Assembly (NCBI RefSeq): GCF_014203545.1
Contig: NZ_JACHJG010000015.1
Coordinates: 124,001-188,000, forward strand
Origin: Streptomyces netropsis
GTDB taxonomy: Bacteria > Actinomycetota > Actinomycetes > Streptomycetales > Streptomycetaceae
Direction: 5' to 3'
Length of the DNA stretch: 64,000 nucleotides
This document shows, in pieces, positions 23,472 to 32,447 of the stretch (position 1 is its first letter; each line of letters begins with the position of its first letter). Made by a program: the position numbers and the translations under genes. Under the pieces are notes generated by a model that worked only from the letters and a program-made list of their open reading frames with translations, had not been told where the DNA came from and searched no databases.

Positions 23472-24959
23472 TCAGCCGCGCGCGGCCGGCACGAACCGCT
23501 GGAGTTCGGCGGCGAGCTCCTCGTGCACGCGCGCCTTGAGGAGGGTGCCCTCCGGGGTGTGCTCCTCGGAGATCACCTCGCCGTCGGCGTGGGCCCGCGC
23601 GACCAGGGAACCGTGCGTGTACGGCACGAGCGCCTCGATCTCGACGGCGGGCCGCGGCAGCTCGACGTCGATCAGCGCGAGCAGCTCCTCGATGCCCTCG
23701 CCGGTCCGCGCGGACACGGCGATCGAGTGCTTCTCGACCCGCAGCAGCCGCTGGAGGACCAGCGGATCGGCGGCATCGGCCTTGTTGATCACCACGATCT
23801 CGGGCACGTCGACGGCGCCCACCTCGCGGATCACCTCGCGCACGGCGGCCAGCTGCTCCTCCGGCGCCGGGTGCGCGCCGTCCACCACGTGCAGGATCAG
23901 GTCGGAGTCCCCGACCTCCTCCATGGTGGAGCGGAACGCCTCGACGAGGTGGTGCGGCAGGTGCCGGACGAACCCGACGGTGTCGGCGAGGGTGTAGAGC
24001 CGCCCGCTGGGCGTCTCGGCCCGGCGCACGGTCGGGTCCAGGGTGGCGAACAGGGAGTTCTCCACCAGGACACCCGCACCGGTGAGCCGGTTGAGCAGCG
24101 AGGACTTGCCCGCGTTGGTGTATCCGGCGATGGCGACCGAGGGGACCTTGTTGCGCCGGCGTTCCTGGCGCTTGATGTCCCGGCCGGTCTTCATCTCCGC
24201 GATCTCCCGGCGCATCTTCGCCATCTTCTCGCGAATGCGGCGCCGGTCGGTCTCGATCTTGGTCTCACCGGGGCCGCGGGTGGCCATGCCGCCACCGCCG
24301 CCGCCACCCATCTGCCGGGACAGCGAGGCACCCCAGCCGCGCAGGCGCGGGAGCATGTACTGCATCTGCGCGAGAGCGACCTGCGCCTTGCCCTCTCGGG
24401 ACTTGGCGTGCTGGGCGAAGATGTCCAGGATGAGGGCGGTCCGGTCGACCACCTTCACCTTGACGACGTCCTCGAGGGCGATGAGCTGGCCGGGGCTGAG
24501 CTCGCCGTCACAGACAACGGTGTCGGCGCCGCTCTCCAGGACGATGTCGCGCAGCTCCCGCGCCTTGCCGGAACCGATGAAGGTGGCCGGGTCCGGCTTG
24601 TCACGGCGCTGGACGACACCGTCGAGGACGAGGGCACCCGCGGTCTCCGCGAGCGCGGCCAGCTCCGCGAGGGAGTTGTCCGCGTCCTGGGCCGTGCCGG
24701 ACGTCCAGACGCCGACCAGCACCACACGCTCCAGGCGCAGCTGCCGGTACTCGACCTCGGTGACGTCCTCCAGCTCGGTGGAGAGACCCGCCACCCGGCG
24801 CAGTGCCGCGCGCTCGGAGCGGTCGTACTGATCGCCGTCGCGCTCCCCGTCGATCTCGTGGCTCCAGGCGACGTCCTCTTCCATCAGGGCGTCGGCCCGA
24901 AGGCTCTCCGGGAGGCTCTGCCGGTCCTGGTCCTGCGGAAGGGAAGAAGAGGAGGTCAT
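23472..24959 (-). CDS. hflX: Ribosome-associated GTPase HflX
   Basis: GTPase that splits stalled or heat-damaged 70S ribosomes. The 495-residue protein has the HflX N-terminal domain (GSGKARELRDI), a coiled-coil linker after the Gly-rich loop GGGGGGGMATRGPGETK, and a G domain with G1 GYTNAGKSS, G3 DTVGFV, G4 NKAD and G5 SARTGEG. The first 60 residues are an actinobacterial extension. Start is ATG 24959 (MTSSSSLPQDQDR). It lies 136 nt downstream of the next minus-strand gene, separated by a hairpin, so it is probably transcribed on its own. Confidence 0.95.
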   Translation of the reverse strand: MTSSSSLPQDQDRQSLPESLRADALMEEDVAWSHEIDGERDGDQYDRSERAALRRVAGLSTELEDVTEVEYRQLRLERVVLVGVWTSGTAQDADNSLAELAALAETAGALVLDGVVQRRDKPDPATFIGSGKARELRDIVLESGADTVVCDGELSPGQLIALEDVVKVKVVDRTALILDIFAQHAKSREGKAQVALAQMQYMLPRLRGWGASLSRQMGGGGGGGMATRGPGETKIETDRRRIREKMAKMRREIAEMKTGRDIKRQERRRNKVPSVAIAGYTNAGKSSLLNRLTGAGVLVENSLFATLDPTVRRAETPSGRLYTLADTVGFVRHLPHHLVEAFRSTMEEVGDSDLILHVVDGAHPAPEEQLAAVREVIREVGAVDVPEIVVINKADAADPLVLQRLLRVEKHSIAVSARTGEGIEELLALIDVELPRPAVEIEALVPYTHGSLVARAHADGEVISEEHTPEGTLLKARVHEELAAELQRFVPAARG

Positions 24960-25027
24960 TTGATCCTTACGTCGTTGGGAAGTGCGGGCCCCGATGCGTG
25001 GGGCCGCACCGTCGACAACGCTGGGGA

Positions 25028-25049
25028 GGCCCCGGGGATTCCCGGGGCC
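25028..25049 (-). terminator. Hairpin after the M1 peptidase gene
   Basis: GGCCCCGGG (25028-25036) pairs with CCCGGGGCC (25041-25049) over a 4-nt loop. It lies between the peptidase stop and the hflX start, both minus strand. Confidence 0.55.
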
Positions 25050-25095
25050 GGCCGCCTCGCCGACCCGTTGATGGTCCCATGCCGCCGCCGGAGCG

Positions 25096-26574
25096 TCACT
25101 CGGGTTTCTTGGCGGTCTTCCAGGTGGGGTGGCCCGGCATGGGCGGCGTCTTGGCCTCGTACAGCCAGGCGTGCAGGAACGGCTTCAGGTCCTGGCCGGA
25201 GATCTTCGAGGCGAGGGCGATGAAGTCGGCTGTGGTCGCGGTGGCGTCCCGGTGGCCCGCGACCCACTCGCGCTCCAGGCGGTCGAAGGCGGTCGCGCCG
25301 ATCTTCTGCCGGAGGGCGTAGAGCACGAGGGCGGAGCCGTCGTAGACGACGGGCCGGAAGATGCTGATCTTCTTGCCCGGGACCGGGGCCTTGATCGCGG
25401 CGGGCGGGCCGCCGTCGGCGCGCCAGGCGTCGGATTGCTCGTACGCGAGGCGCATGCGGTCGACGAGGGGCTTGTCGGACTTCTCCTGGGCGTACAGCGC
25501 CTCGTACCAGGTGGCATGGCCCTCGTTCAGCCAGAGGTCGGACCAGGTGCGGGGGCTGACGCTGTTGCCGAACCAATGGTGTGCCAGCTCGTGCACCATG
25601 ACCGCCTCGACGTACCAGGCGGGGAACGCGGCGTTCGTGAACAGCCCGCGCTCGAAGAGGGAGAGGGTCTGCGTCTCCAGCTCGAATCCGGTCGACGCGT
25701 CGGCGATCAGCACGCCGTAGTTCTCGAAGGGGTACCTGCCGACCTTCTTCTCCATCCAGGCGAGGTGGCCCGGCGTCCTCGCCGTCCACTTCTCCAGCTT
25801 CTGCCGGTCGGCGGTGGGCACCACGTCTCGGACGGGCAGGCCGTGCGGGCCGGTGCGGGTCAGCACGGAGGAGCGGCCGATGGAGACCTGGGCGAGCTCG
25901 GTGGCCATGGGGTGGCCGGTCCGGTAGGTCCAGGAGGTGACCGCTCCCCCGGCTCTGCGCGCGGTGGGCAGCCCGTTGGCGACCACGGTCAGGTCCTTGG
26001 GCGCGGTGACGTGGAAGGTGAAGCGGGCCTTGTCGGAGGGGTGGTCGCTGCCGGGGAACACCCGGTGGCCCGCGTCGGCCTGGTTGGCCATGACCAGCCC
26101 GTCGCCGGTGCGGACCCAGCCGCCGTCCCCGCTGCCGCGCGGGTCACTGGTGTGGCGGACGGTGACGGTGAAGCCACCGCCGCTCGGCAGGGCGACCCGC
26201 GGGGTGACGACCAGGTCTTCCTTGACGGTCGCGAAGTCGGCCTGCAGGCCGTTGACCTCGACCGAGCCGACCGTGCCGTGGGTGAAGTCCAGGTTGAGGC
26301 TGTCCAGATCCGTGGTGGCCTCGGCCTCGATGACCGTGACGGCGTCGAGCGGCTTGTCGTTGCCGTGGTAGTCGAAGCTGATGTCGTAGGCGGTGACGTC
26401 GAAGCCGGGGTTGCCGAGGTCGGGGAAGAGCCGGTCGCCGATGCCCCGCGCGATGGGGGACGGCGGCGGGGCGGCGGCCCCGATGAGGAGGGCCGCGACG
26501 GCGGCGGTCAGGGCGGCGCGGCGGCGTACGGACCGCCGGGGCTTCGGGGGACGTGCCCCGGGTGTGTGCGGCAT
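25096..26574 (-). CDS. Secreted M1-family metallopeptidase
   Basis: Zinc aminopeptidase of the gluzincin M1 family, exported. The 492-residue product has an Arg-rich n-region and hydrophobic core (residues 12-35), a beta-sandwich domain, then the catalytic domain with HELAH (His328, Glu329, His332) and Glu351 in NEGHATWYE, the standard HEXXH-X18-E spacing. The substrate loop reads GFELE (296-300) instead of GAMEN, as in other secreted actinobacterial members. It lacks the large C-terminal helical domain of PepN. Start is ATG 26574 (MPHTPGARPPK). Role is probably nutrient peptide breakdown outside the cell. Confidence 0.9.
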   Translation of the reverse strand: MPHTPGARPPKPRRSVRRRAALTAAVAALLIGAAAPPPSPIARGIGDRLFPDLGNPGFDVTAYDISFDYHGNDKPLDAVTVIEAEATTDLDSLNLDFTHGTVGSVEVNGLQADFATVKEDLVVTPRVALPSGGGFTVTVRHTSDPRGSGDGGWVRTGDGLVMANQADAGHRVFPGSDHPSDKARFTFHVTAPKDLTVVANGLPTARRAGGAVTSWTYRTGHPMATELAQVSIGRSSVLTRTGPHGLPVRDVVPTADRQKLEKWTARTPGHLAWMEKKVGRYPFENYGVLIADASTGFELETQTLSLFERGLFTNAAFPAWYVEAVMVHELAHHWFGNSVSPRTWSDLWLNEGHATWYEALYAQEKSDKPLVDRMRLAYEQSDAWRADGGPPAAIKAPVPGKKISIFRPVVYDGSALVLYALRQKIGATAFDRLEREWVAGHRDATATTADFIALASKISGQDLKPFLHAWLYEAKTPPMPGHPTWKTAKKPE

Positions 26575-26632
26575 GCGTCCACCGCTATCAGCGCGGAAGT
26601 CACCGCGAGTGGCGCCACGACGCTTTCCCACC

Positions 26633-26659
26633 CGTACGAGCGGCCCGAAGGGCCGTACG
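26633..26659 (-). terminator. Weak hairpin after rshA
   Basis: CGGCCC at 26641-26646 pairs with GGGCCG at 26650-26655 over a 3-nt loop, extended by CGTA/TACG with a bulge. It lies about 50 nt beyond the rshA stop. Confidence 0.35.
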
Positions 26660-26708
26660 GAGCGTCACCCCCTGCCGACGGATCCCCCGGTCGGCCCATG
26701 CCGGCTCG

Positions 26709-28847
26709 TCACAGGGGCGCGGCCGCCACCGGCCGGCCCGCCCGCTCGACGTCGTAGACGCCCGGGACCCGCCGCATCGCGCGCATCAGCTCGGGCAGCC
26801 GCGCGGCGTCGGACAGCTGGAGCGTGTACGTATGGCGCACGCGCTGCTCGTGGGGCGGCTCGACGGCGGCCGAGATCACCGCCGCGCCCTCCGCGGCGAT
26901 GGCTTCGGTCAGATCGGCGAGCAGATGCGGCCTGCTGAAGGACTCGGCGCGCAGGGTGACGCGGTAGTCGCGGGCGCCCTCGCCGTCCGTGGCCCGCCAC
27001 TGCACGCCGACCGGGTCGCGTCCGGAGGTGACCATGCGGTCGACCGCGGGGCACTGGGCGCGGTGCACGGTCACCGCGCCGCCGCGCACGGCGAAGCCGG
27101 TGACCTCGTCGGGCGGCACGGGCGTACAGCAGCCGGCGAGCCGCACACTCGCGGCTGCCAGATGGGCCTGCTCGGCGACGACGACGGGCCCGGCGGGGGC
27201 CGGCCCCGCGGCCTTGGCGGCGGGCCGGGGCGGGCCCGGGGCGGGCGGCGCGGGCGGGGCCGTGGGCGACGCACCGGGTTCGGGCGTCGGGTGGTTGGCC
27301 AGCCAGCGGCCGATGGCGATCCGCGCGGCCGGCGTGCGGGCGTGATCCAGCCACTCCGGGGACGGCCCGGAGACGGTGTCGGGGGACATCAGCAGTTGGA
27401 GTGTGTCGCCGTCGCGCAGGACCGTGCTGAGCGTCGCCAGCCGGCCGTTGACGCGCGCGCCGAGACAGCCGTGCGCACCGTCGCCGTGCTGGGCGTAGGC
27501 CGCGTCGACACAGCTCGCGCCCGCCGGGAGGCCGATCGTGCCGCCGTCGGCACGGAAGACGGTGACCTCCCGGTCCTGGGCCAGCTCGTCACGGAGCGAG
27601 GTCCAGAAGGTGTCGGGGTCGGGTGTGGCGCGCTGCCACTCCAAGAGCCTGGAGAGCCAACCGGGGCGGGTGGGGTCGACGCGCTCGCCGTCCGGGGCGT
27701 CGGGGGTCTCCGGGCCGGTGTAGGGATTCCCGAGGGCGATCACACCGGCCTCGGCGACCCGGTGCATCTGGTGGGTGCGGATGAGGACTTCGGCGGCCTG
27801 GCCGTCCTCGCCCGCGACGGCGGTGTGCAGTGACTGGTAGAGGTTGAACTTCGGTACGGCGATGAAGTCCTTGAACTCCGAGATGAACGGGGTGAAGCAC
27901 GTGTGCAGCTCGCCCAGGACCGCGTAGCAGTCCGCGTCCTCCGTGACGAGGACGAGCAGCCGGCCGAGATCCGAGCCGGACGGCTCGCCGCGCTTGAGCC
28001 GGACCCGGTGCACGGAGACGAAGTGCCGGGGCCGGACGAGGACTTCGGCGGCGATGCCCGCTTCCCGCAGCACCGAGCGCACCCGGACCGCGGTCGCCTG
28101 CAGGGGGTCGGTGCGGGTGGCGTGGGCGAGGACGAGGTCACGGGTGCGGGCGTACTCCTCGGGGTGGAGGATCGCGAAGACCAGGTCCTCCAGCTCGGTC
28201 TTGAGGGCCTGCACGCCGAGCCGCTCGGCCAGCGGGATCAGCACATCGCGGGTGACCTTGGCGATGCGGACCTGTTTCTCGGGGCGCATCACGCCGAGGG
28301 TGCGCATGTTGTGCAGCCGGTCGGCGAGCTTGATGGACATCACCCGGACGTCGTTGCCGGTGGCCACGAGCATCTTGCGGAAGGTCTCGGGCTCGGCCGC
28401 GGCGCCGTAGTCGACCTTCTCCAGTTTGGTGACGCCGTCGACGAGGAAGCGGACCTCCTCGCCGAACTGCTCGCGCACCTGATCGAGGGTCACCTCGGTG
28501 TCCTCGACGGTGTCGTGGAGGAGGGAGGCCGTCAAGGTCGTCGTCTCGGCGCCCAGTTCGGCGAGGATCAGAGTGACGGCGAGGGGGTGCGTGATGTACG
28601 GCTCGCCGCTCTTGCGCGTCTGCCCGCGGTGGGAGGACTCCGCGAGCACATAGGCCCGGCGCAGGATGTCGAGATCCGCGCCGGGGTGGTGCGCCCGATG
28701 GACCTTGGCGACGTGATCGATGGCGTCGGGGAGGCGCCCTCGCGCCCCGGAACCGCGGAGCGCCGCGCGCCCCAGCCGTCTCAGGTCGATACGGGGGCGG
28801 CCGCGCCTGCGGCCGAGAGCACCTTCATTCGTGGCGTCTGCGCTCAT
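26709..28847 (-). CDS. rshA: RelA/SpoT-family (p)ppGpp enzyme RshA
   Basis: Second long Rel/Spo homologue of Streptomyces, beside the main RelA. The 712-residue protein has an HD hydrolase domain with intact HDTVED and KLADRLHNMRTL motifs, a synthetase domain, TGS (about 415-480) and a C-terminal ACT domain. In the synthetase, the nucleotide motif reads RPRHFVSVHR rather than RPKHYYSIYQK, the DLxGxR motif is DLGRLLVLV with Arg lost, and ELQIRT is EVLIRT. The key Asp and Glu remain. So hydrolysis looks intact and synthesis uncertain. A Pro/Ala-rich linker splits TGS and ACT. Start ATG 28847 is preceded by GGAGG. Confidence 0.9.
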   Translation of the reverse strand: MSADATNEGALGRRRGRPRIDLRRLGRAALRGSGARGRLPDAIDHVAKVHRAHHPGADLDILRRAYVLAESSHRGQTRKSGEPYITHPLAVTLILAELGAETTTLTASLLHDTVEDTEVTLDQVREQFGEEVRFLVDGVTKLEKVDYGAAAEPETFRKMLVATGNDVRVMSIKLADRLHNMRTLGVMRPEKQVRIAKVTRDVLIPLAERLGVQALKTELEDLVFAILHPEEYARTRDLVLAHATRTDPLQATAVRVRSVLREAGIAAEVLVRPRHFVSVHRVRLKRGEPSGSDLGRLLVLVTEDADCYAVLGELHTCFTPFISEFKDFIAVPKFNLYQSLHTAVAGEDGQAAEVLIRTHQMHRVAEAGVIALGNPYTGPETPDAPDGERVDPTRPGWLSRLLEWQRATPDPDTFWTSLRDELAQDREVTVFRADGGTIGLPAGASCVDAAYAQHGDGAHGCLGARVNGRLATLSTVLRDGDTLQLLMSPDTVSGPSPEWLDHARTPAARIAIGRWLANHPTPEPGASPTAPPAPPAPGPPRPAAKAAGPAPAGPVVVAEQAHLAAASVRLAGCCTPVPPDEVTGFAVRGGAVTVHRAQCPAVDRMVTSGRDPVGVQWRATDGEGARDYRVTLRAESFSRPHLLADLTEAIAAEGAAVISAAVEPPHEQRVRHTYTLQLSDAARLPELMRAMRRVPGVYDVERAGRPVAAAPL

Positions 28848-29025
28848 GGGCACCTCCGGCGGCATCGACCGGCGGTCGGCTCACGCCTCCAGACCGGTGC
28901 TTGATGCTACCGAGCCCATCACGCACCGCTCACCCGCTCTCGCCCAGAGTGAAACGGATCACCCATTCGAGCGAGCCCCCGTCCGAAAGTCCCCGCGAAC
29001 GGGCACGGGGTGCGCGGCGGCGCTC

Positions 29026-29916
29026 TCAGCCGACGGCCGTCTCCAGCCAGGACGGGTCGAACGAGCCCTCCGCGACGATCACGGCGGGGCCGGTCTTCTC
29101 GACCGTGCCGTCGGGGTTCTCGCTGATCACCAGTCGGCCGCCGGGGACGTCCACGGTGTAGGTGACGGGGTGGCCGAGGAGGGCGGGGTCGGCTCCGTCG
29201 CGGCGGGCGGCGGCGACCATCACGGCGCAGGCGCCCGTGCCGCAGGAGCGGGTCTCGCCGGAGCCGCGCTCGTGGACGCGCATCGCGACGTGGTTCGGGC
29301 CGCGGTCGACGACGAACTCGACGTTGGTGCCGTCCGGGTACGCGGAGGCGGGGCTGACGAGGGGGGCCGTGAACAGGTTCCCGGCGTCGGCGAGGTCGTC
29401 GACGAAGGAGATGGCGTGCGGATTACCCATGTTGACGTTGCGGGCGGGCCAGTCGCGCTCGCCCACGGTGACCGTGATCCCGCCTTCCGGGAGCAGCGCC
29501 CGGCCCATGCCGACGGTGATGTCCCCAGGGGTGCCGTCGGGGCCGTCCTTGGCGATGTGGGCGCGGCGGATGCCCGCGCGGGTGGCGATCGCGAGGTCGC
29601 CCTCCTCCGCGAGGCCGACCCGCTGGAGGTAGCGCGCGAAGACGCGGACGCCGTTGCCGCACATCTCGGCGACGCTGCCGTCGCCGTTGCGGTAGTCCAT
29701 GAACCACTCGGCCTCGTCGGCCATCGCGCGCGCCTCGGGGTGCGCCGCGGACCGTACGACCCGCAGCACGCCGTCCGCGCCGATGCCGGCCCGCCGGTCG
29801 CACATCCGGGCGACGGCGGCCGGGGACAACTCGAGCCGGCCGTCGTGGTCGGGGATGATCACGAAGTCGTTCTCGGTGCCGTGGCCCTTGAGGAAGGCGA
29901 TCTGCGCTGTGCTCAC
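29026..29916 (-). CDS. dapF: Diaminopimelate epimerase
   Basis: Converts LL- to meso-diaminopimelate in the lysine pathway. Streptomyces peptidoglycan uses the LL form, but the meso form is still needed for lysine. Both catalytic thiols are visible: Cys86 in EMCGNGVR and Cys225 in RSCGTGAC. Length is 296 residues, normal. Start is GTG 29916 (STAQIAFLKGHGTEND follows); the upstream extension to 29970 has no conserved sequence. It lies on the same strand as miaA and a small membrane-protein gene, probably one unit. Confidence 0.96.
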   Translation of the reverse strand: MSTAQIAFLKGHGTENDFVIIPDHDGRLELSPAAVARMCDRRAGIGADGVLRVVRSAAHPEARAMADEAEWFMDYRNGDGSVAEMCGNGVRVFARYLQRVGLAEEGDLAIATRAGIRRAHIAKDGPDGTPGDITVGMGRALLPEGGITVTVGERDWPARNVNMGNPHAISFVDDLADAGNLFTAPLVSPASAYPDGTNVEFVVDRGPNHVAMRVHERGSGETRSCGTGACAVMVAAARRDGADPALLGHPVTYTVDVPGGRLVISENPDGTVEKTGPAVIVAEGSFDPSWLETAVG

Positions 29917-29998
29917 GCTTCGATGGTACGGGGCACCGGTGACAGCGGCCCCGACCAGGGGTGGCCCCACAGGAGGGCAAGGGGCGGGGCGGTCCCCG

Positions 29999-30448
29999 CT
30001 ACCGCAGGCGCGCCACGCGCCAGACGGCGAGGACGACCAGGAGGGCGACCACGGCTGTGTAGAGGGCCACGTACCGCCAGTCCGGGCGGCGTCCGGAGCC
30101 CCGCTGCGGCAGGCCGGGCCAGGTGTAGCCCACGCGACGGGCCGCCATCACGCCCCAGCCCGCGGCGCAGCAGCTGATGAGCAGGCCGAGCATGGCGACG
30201 ACCGGGCCGCCGTCGCCGAATTCGAAGGCGAGCGGGAAGGCGAACATCAGCGAACCGACGGCTGCGAGCACGACGATCGGTGCGAGCTGCCAGACGCGCA
30301 GCCTGCGCGGCGGGCGCAGCTCCCGGAAGGACGCGGGCACGGTGCTGTCGGGCGCGGTGTCCTCGGTGTCCTCGGGGCCGTCCGGAGTCAGCGCCTCCGG
30401 CTCACCGGGCGGCGGCTGCTGCGGTCTGTCGCGAGGACCGGCCTCCAT
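29999..30448 (-). CDS. Small integral membrane protein of unknown function
   Basis: 149 residues. The first 50 are acidic and Pro-rich. Three hydrophobic segments follow at about 60-78 (LAPIVVLAAVGSLMFAFPL), 85-103 and 127-143, so about three membrane spans with a cytosolic N-terminus are likely. No catalytic motif is visible. ATG 30448 was chosen because GGGAGGG lies 9 nt upstream; a GTG at 30478 is the alternative. The gene lies between miaA and dapF on the same strand, 82 nt before dapF, matching a conserved hypothetical membrane protein at this place in Streptomyces. Confidence 0.7.
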   Translation of the reverse strand: MEAGPRDRPQQPPPGEPEALTPDGPEDTEDTAPDSTVPASFRELRPPRRLRVWQLAPIVVLAAVGSLMFAFPLAFEFGDGGPVVAMLGLLISCCAAGWGVMAARRVGYTWPGLPQRGSGRRPDWRYVALYTAVVALLVVLAVWRVARLR

Positions 30449-30554
30449 CGCCACGCGCCCTCCCAACTCGGACTTCACGGCTCGATCGAGCTCGATGATG
30501 GCACGCTCGCACGGTCATGAATGGCGTGCGGAGCGTCCCGATGCCATCACGTGA

Positions 30555-31493
30555 TCAGGCTGTGACCGCCCGTTCGACCAACCCCAGCGCTTGCCCGGTG
30601 AGTTCCGCCCGTCGGTCGGCCGCGCCGCTGAGCCAGTGCACGCGCGCGTCCCGCCGGAACCACGAGTCCTGACGCCGGGCGAACCGCTTGGTGGCGCGGA
30701 CGGTCTCGGTCCGCGCCTCCTCCTCGGTGCACTCCCCCGCCAGGAAGGCGAGCACCTGCTGGTAGCCGAGCGCGCGGGGCGCCGTGAGCCCCTCGCGCAG
30801 TCCCTCGCGCTCCAGCGCGCGCACCTCGTCGACGAGCCCGGCCTCCCACATGCGGTCCACGCGCAGGGTGATCCGCTCGTCCAGCTCGGGGCGCTCGACG
30901 TCGACCCCGATCTGGAGGGCGTCGTACACGGGCTTCTCGCCGGGCAGGTTGGCGGTGAAGGGCTTGCCGGTGAGTTCGATGACCTCCAGGGCACGCACGA
31001 TGCGCCGGCCGTTGCCGGGCAGGATCGCCCGGGCGGCGGCCGGGTCGGCGGCGGCGAGCCTGGTGTGCAGGGCGCCGGGGCCGTGCTCCGCCAGCTCCGC
31101 CTCCAGCCGGGCGCGTACGGCGGGGTCCGTGCCGGGGAAGTCGAGGGCGTCGATGGTGCCCTTGATGTAGAGCCCGGAGCCGCCGACGAGCACCGGGGTG
31201 CGGCCCTCGGCGAGCAGCCGGTCGATCTCGGCGCGGGCCAGCCGCTGGTACTCGGCGACGCTCGCGGCCTCCCGCACGTCCCAGATGTCGAGCAGGTGGT
31301 GCGGCACCCCCTGGCGTTCCTCCATCGTCAGCTTGGCGGTGCCGATGTCCATGCCGCGGTAGAGCTGCATGGAGTCGGCGTTGACGACTTCGCCGCCCAG
31401 GTGCTGGGCGAGGGCGACGCCGAGATCGGACTTGCCGGCGGCCGTGGGTCCGACGACGGCGATGACCCGCGGTGCGGGAACTGCGTTTTTCAC
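30555..31493 (-). CDS. miaA: tRNA dimethylallyltransferase
   Basis: Adds a dimethylallyl group to N6 of A37 in tRNAs that read codons starting with U. The 312-residue protein has the P-loop GPTAAGKSD, NADSMQLYRGMDIGTAK for tRNA A37 and dimethylallyl diphosphate handling, and GGSGLYIKG. MiaB, which methylthiolates the same base, is encoded 1.8 kb away on the same strand. In S. coelicolor MiaA is needed for proper reading by the bldA leucyl-tRNA (UUA), so it affects development. Start is GTG 31493 (KNAVPAPRVIAVVG follows); the ribosome site is weak. Confidence 0.95.
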   Translation of the reverse strand: MKNAVPAPRVIAVVGPTAAGKSDLGVALAQHLGGEVVNADSMQLYRGMDIGTAKLTMEERQGVPHHLLDIWDVREAASVAEYQRLARAEIDRLLAEGRTPVLVGGSGLYIKGTIDALDFPGTDPAVRARLEAELAEHGPGALHTRLAAADPAAARAILPGNGRRIVRALEVIELTGKPFTANLPGEKPVYDALQIGVDVERPELDERITLRVDRMWEAGLVDEVRALEREGLREGLTAPRALGYQQVLAFLAGECTEEEARTETVRATKRFARRQDSWFRRDARVHWLSGAADRRAELTGQALGLVERAVTA

Positions 31494-31676
31494 TGCACCA
31501 GTCTCGCAAACCTTGGGCTCGCCCCTCGAACGAGCGACGTGACGCGACGCGGCCGGGTTCGTTGCCTGTTGCGAGGTTCCGACGGCCGGTTCACGGGTCG
31601 GTGCCCGGAAGCGGCGCAATGGGACGCTCCGGGCGACGCGGGATTTCGCTCACACCAGTAAGGTAATGGAGTAGAT

Positions 31677-31910
31677 ATGGGCGTGTTTTCAAGGTTTCGC
31701 CGTAAGGCGTCCGAAGCGTCAACCGAAGAGGCCGCGGCTGCCACTCTGACGGCGGAATCGACGGACGCCGAGGAGACGGCCGAGGCGAAGGCGGAGGAGT
31801 CCGCCGAGGCCGGCGCGGAGGACGAGGCGGCCGAGGGAGTCGAGATCCCCAAGCAGCAGTCCGCGGAGAAGGCTGCCGACAGCGAGGCCGGTGAGGGCGC
31901 CCGTAAGTAG
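31677..31910 (+). CDS. Small acidic Ala/Glu-rich protein
   Basis: 77 residues, about half Ala and Glu. It begins with a basic patch (MGVFSRFRRKASE), then a long acidic run with almost no hydrophobic core, so it is probably disordered. No family was recognised. An A+T-richer leader with GTAAGGTAATGGAGTAG precedes the ATG and includes a GGAG ribosome site. It lies 30 nt before the antitoxin-like gene on the same strand, so the pair is probably co-transcribed, and divergent from miaA. Confidence 0.6.
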   Translation: MGVFSRFRRKASEASTEEAAAATLTAESTDAEETAEAKAEESAEAGAEDEAAEGVEIPKQQSAEKAADSEAGEGARK

Positions 31911-31940
31911 CGTATCGACGAGGAAAATCAGGGAGTGCCC

Positions 31941-32186
31941 GTGAGCCTGTTCGACAATCTCATAGCCAAGCTCGGCCCGGTGAAGGGCAAGGTCGGTGAT
32001 CTCGCGCAGCAGCACGGGGACAAGATCGGGCCGGTGCTGGAGAAGGCCGCGCAGGTGGTCGACTCGCAGACCAAGGGCAAGTACAGCAGCCAGATCCGGA
32101 CCGGCACGGCCAAGGCGAAGGACGCCCTCGGCCGGCTCTCCGAGAAGGACGCCAAGGGCGGCGGTACGGGCTCGGCGGCCTCCTGA
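31941..32186 (+). CDS. MT0933-like antitoxin-family small protein
   Basis: 81 residues resembling the MT0933-type antitoxin family of actinobacteria: an amphipathic helical protein beginning SLFDNLIAKLGPVKGKV, Lys/Ala/Gln-rich with a Gly/Ser tail. No toxin gene is adjacent; the only neighbour is the acidic protein upstream, which does not look like a toxin. The GTG at 31941 is preferred over the GTG at 31935 because GGGAG (31931-31935) then has a normal spacing. The family name does not prove an antitoxin role; such proteins are common and often orphan in Streptomyces. Confidence 0.65.
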   Translation: MSLFDNLIAKLGPVKGKVGDLAQQHGDKIGPVLEKAAQVVDSQTKGKYSSQIRTGTAKAKDALGRLSEKDAKGGGTGSAAS

Positions 32187-32195
32187 CACCTCGTC

Positions 32196-32235
32196 GGCGA
32201 CCGGCCGCGGAGCGTATCGCTCCGCGGCCGTCGCC
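32196..32235 (+). terminator. Terminator after the antitoxin-like gene
   Basis: GGCGACCGGCCGCGGAGCG pairs with the matching arm CGCTCCGCGGCCGTCGCC with a single bulge, 10 nt after the stop codon. About 17 pairs make it one of the strongest hairpins in the window. Confidence 0.8.
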
Positions 32236-32447
32236 ATGCGGCCCGGGCGCCGGGGCCACCGGCGGAGCCAGGGCCTCTCCGGCGGATCTTCGTGAATCCG
32301 TGAATCGGCGAGCGGCACGTGCGCTCGCACGGCGGAGGACCGCCCTCGTACCGGGCGCATGCGGGCGACTTCCGACAACGCGGGCCACCGCCCGGAGGTA
32401 CCTCCGGTGCCAGGCGCCGGGAGCCCGCGAAGACCCACCGGACGGTT

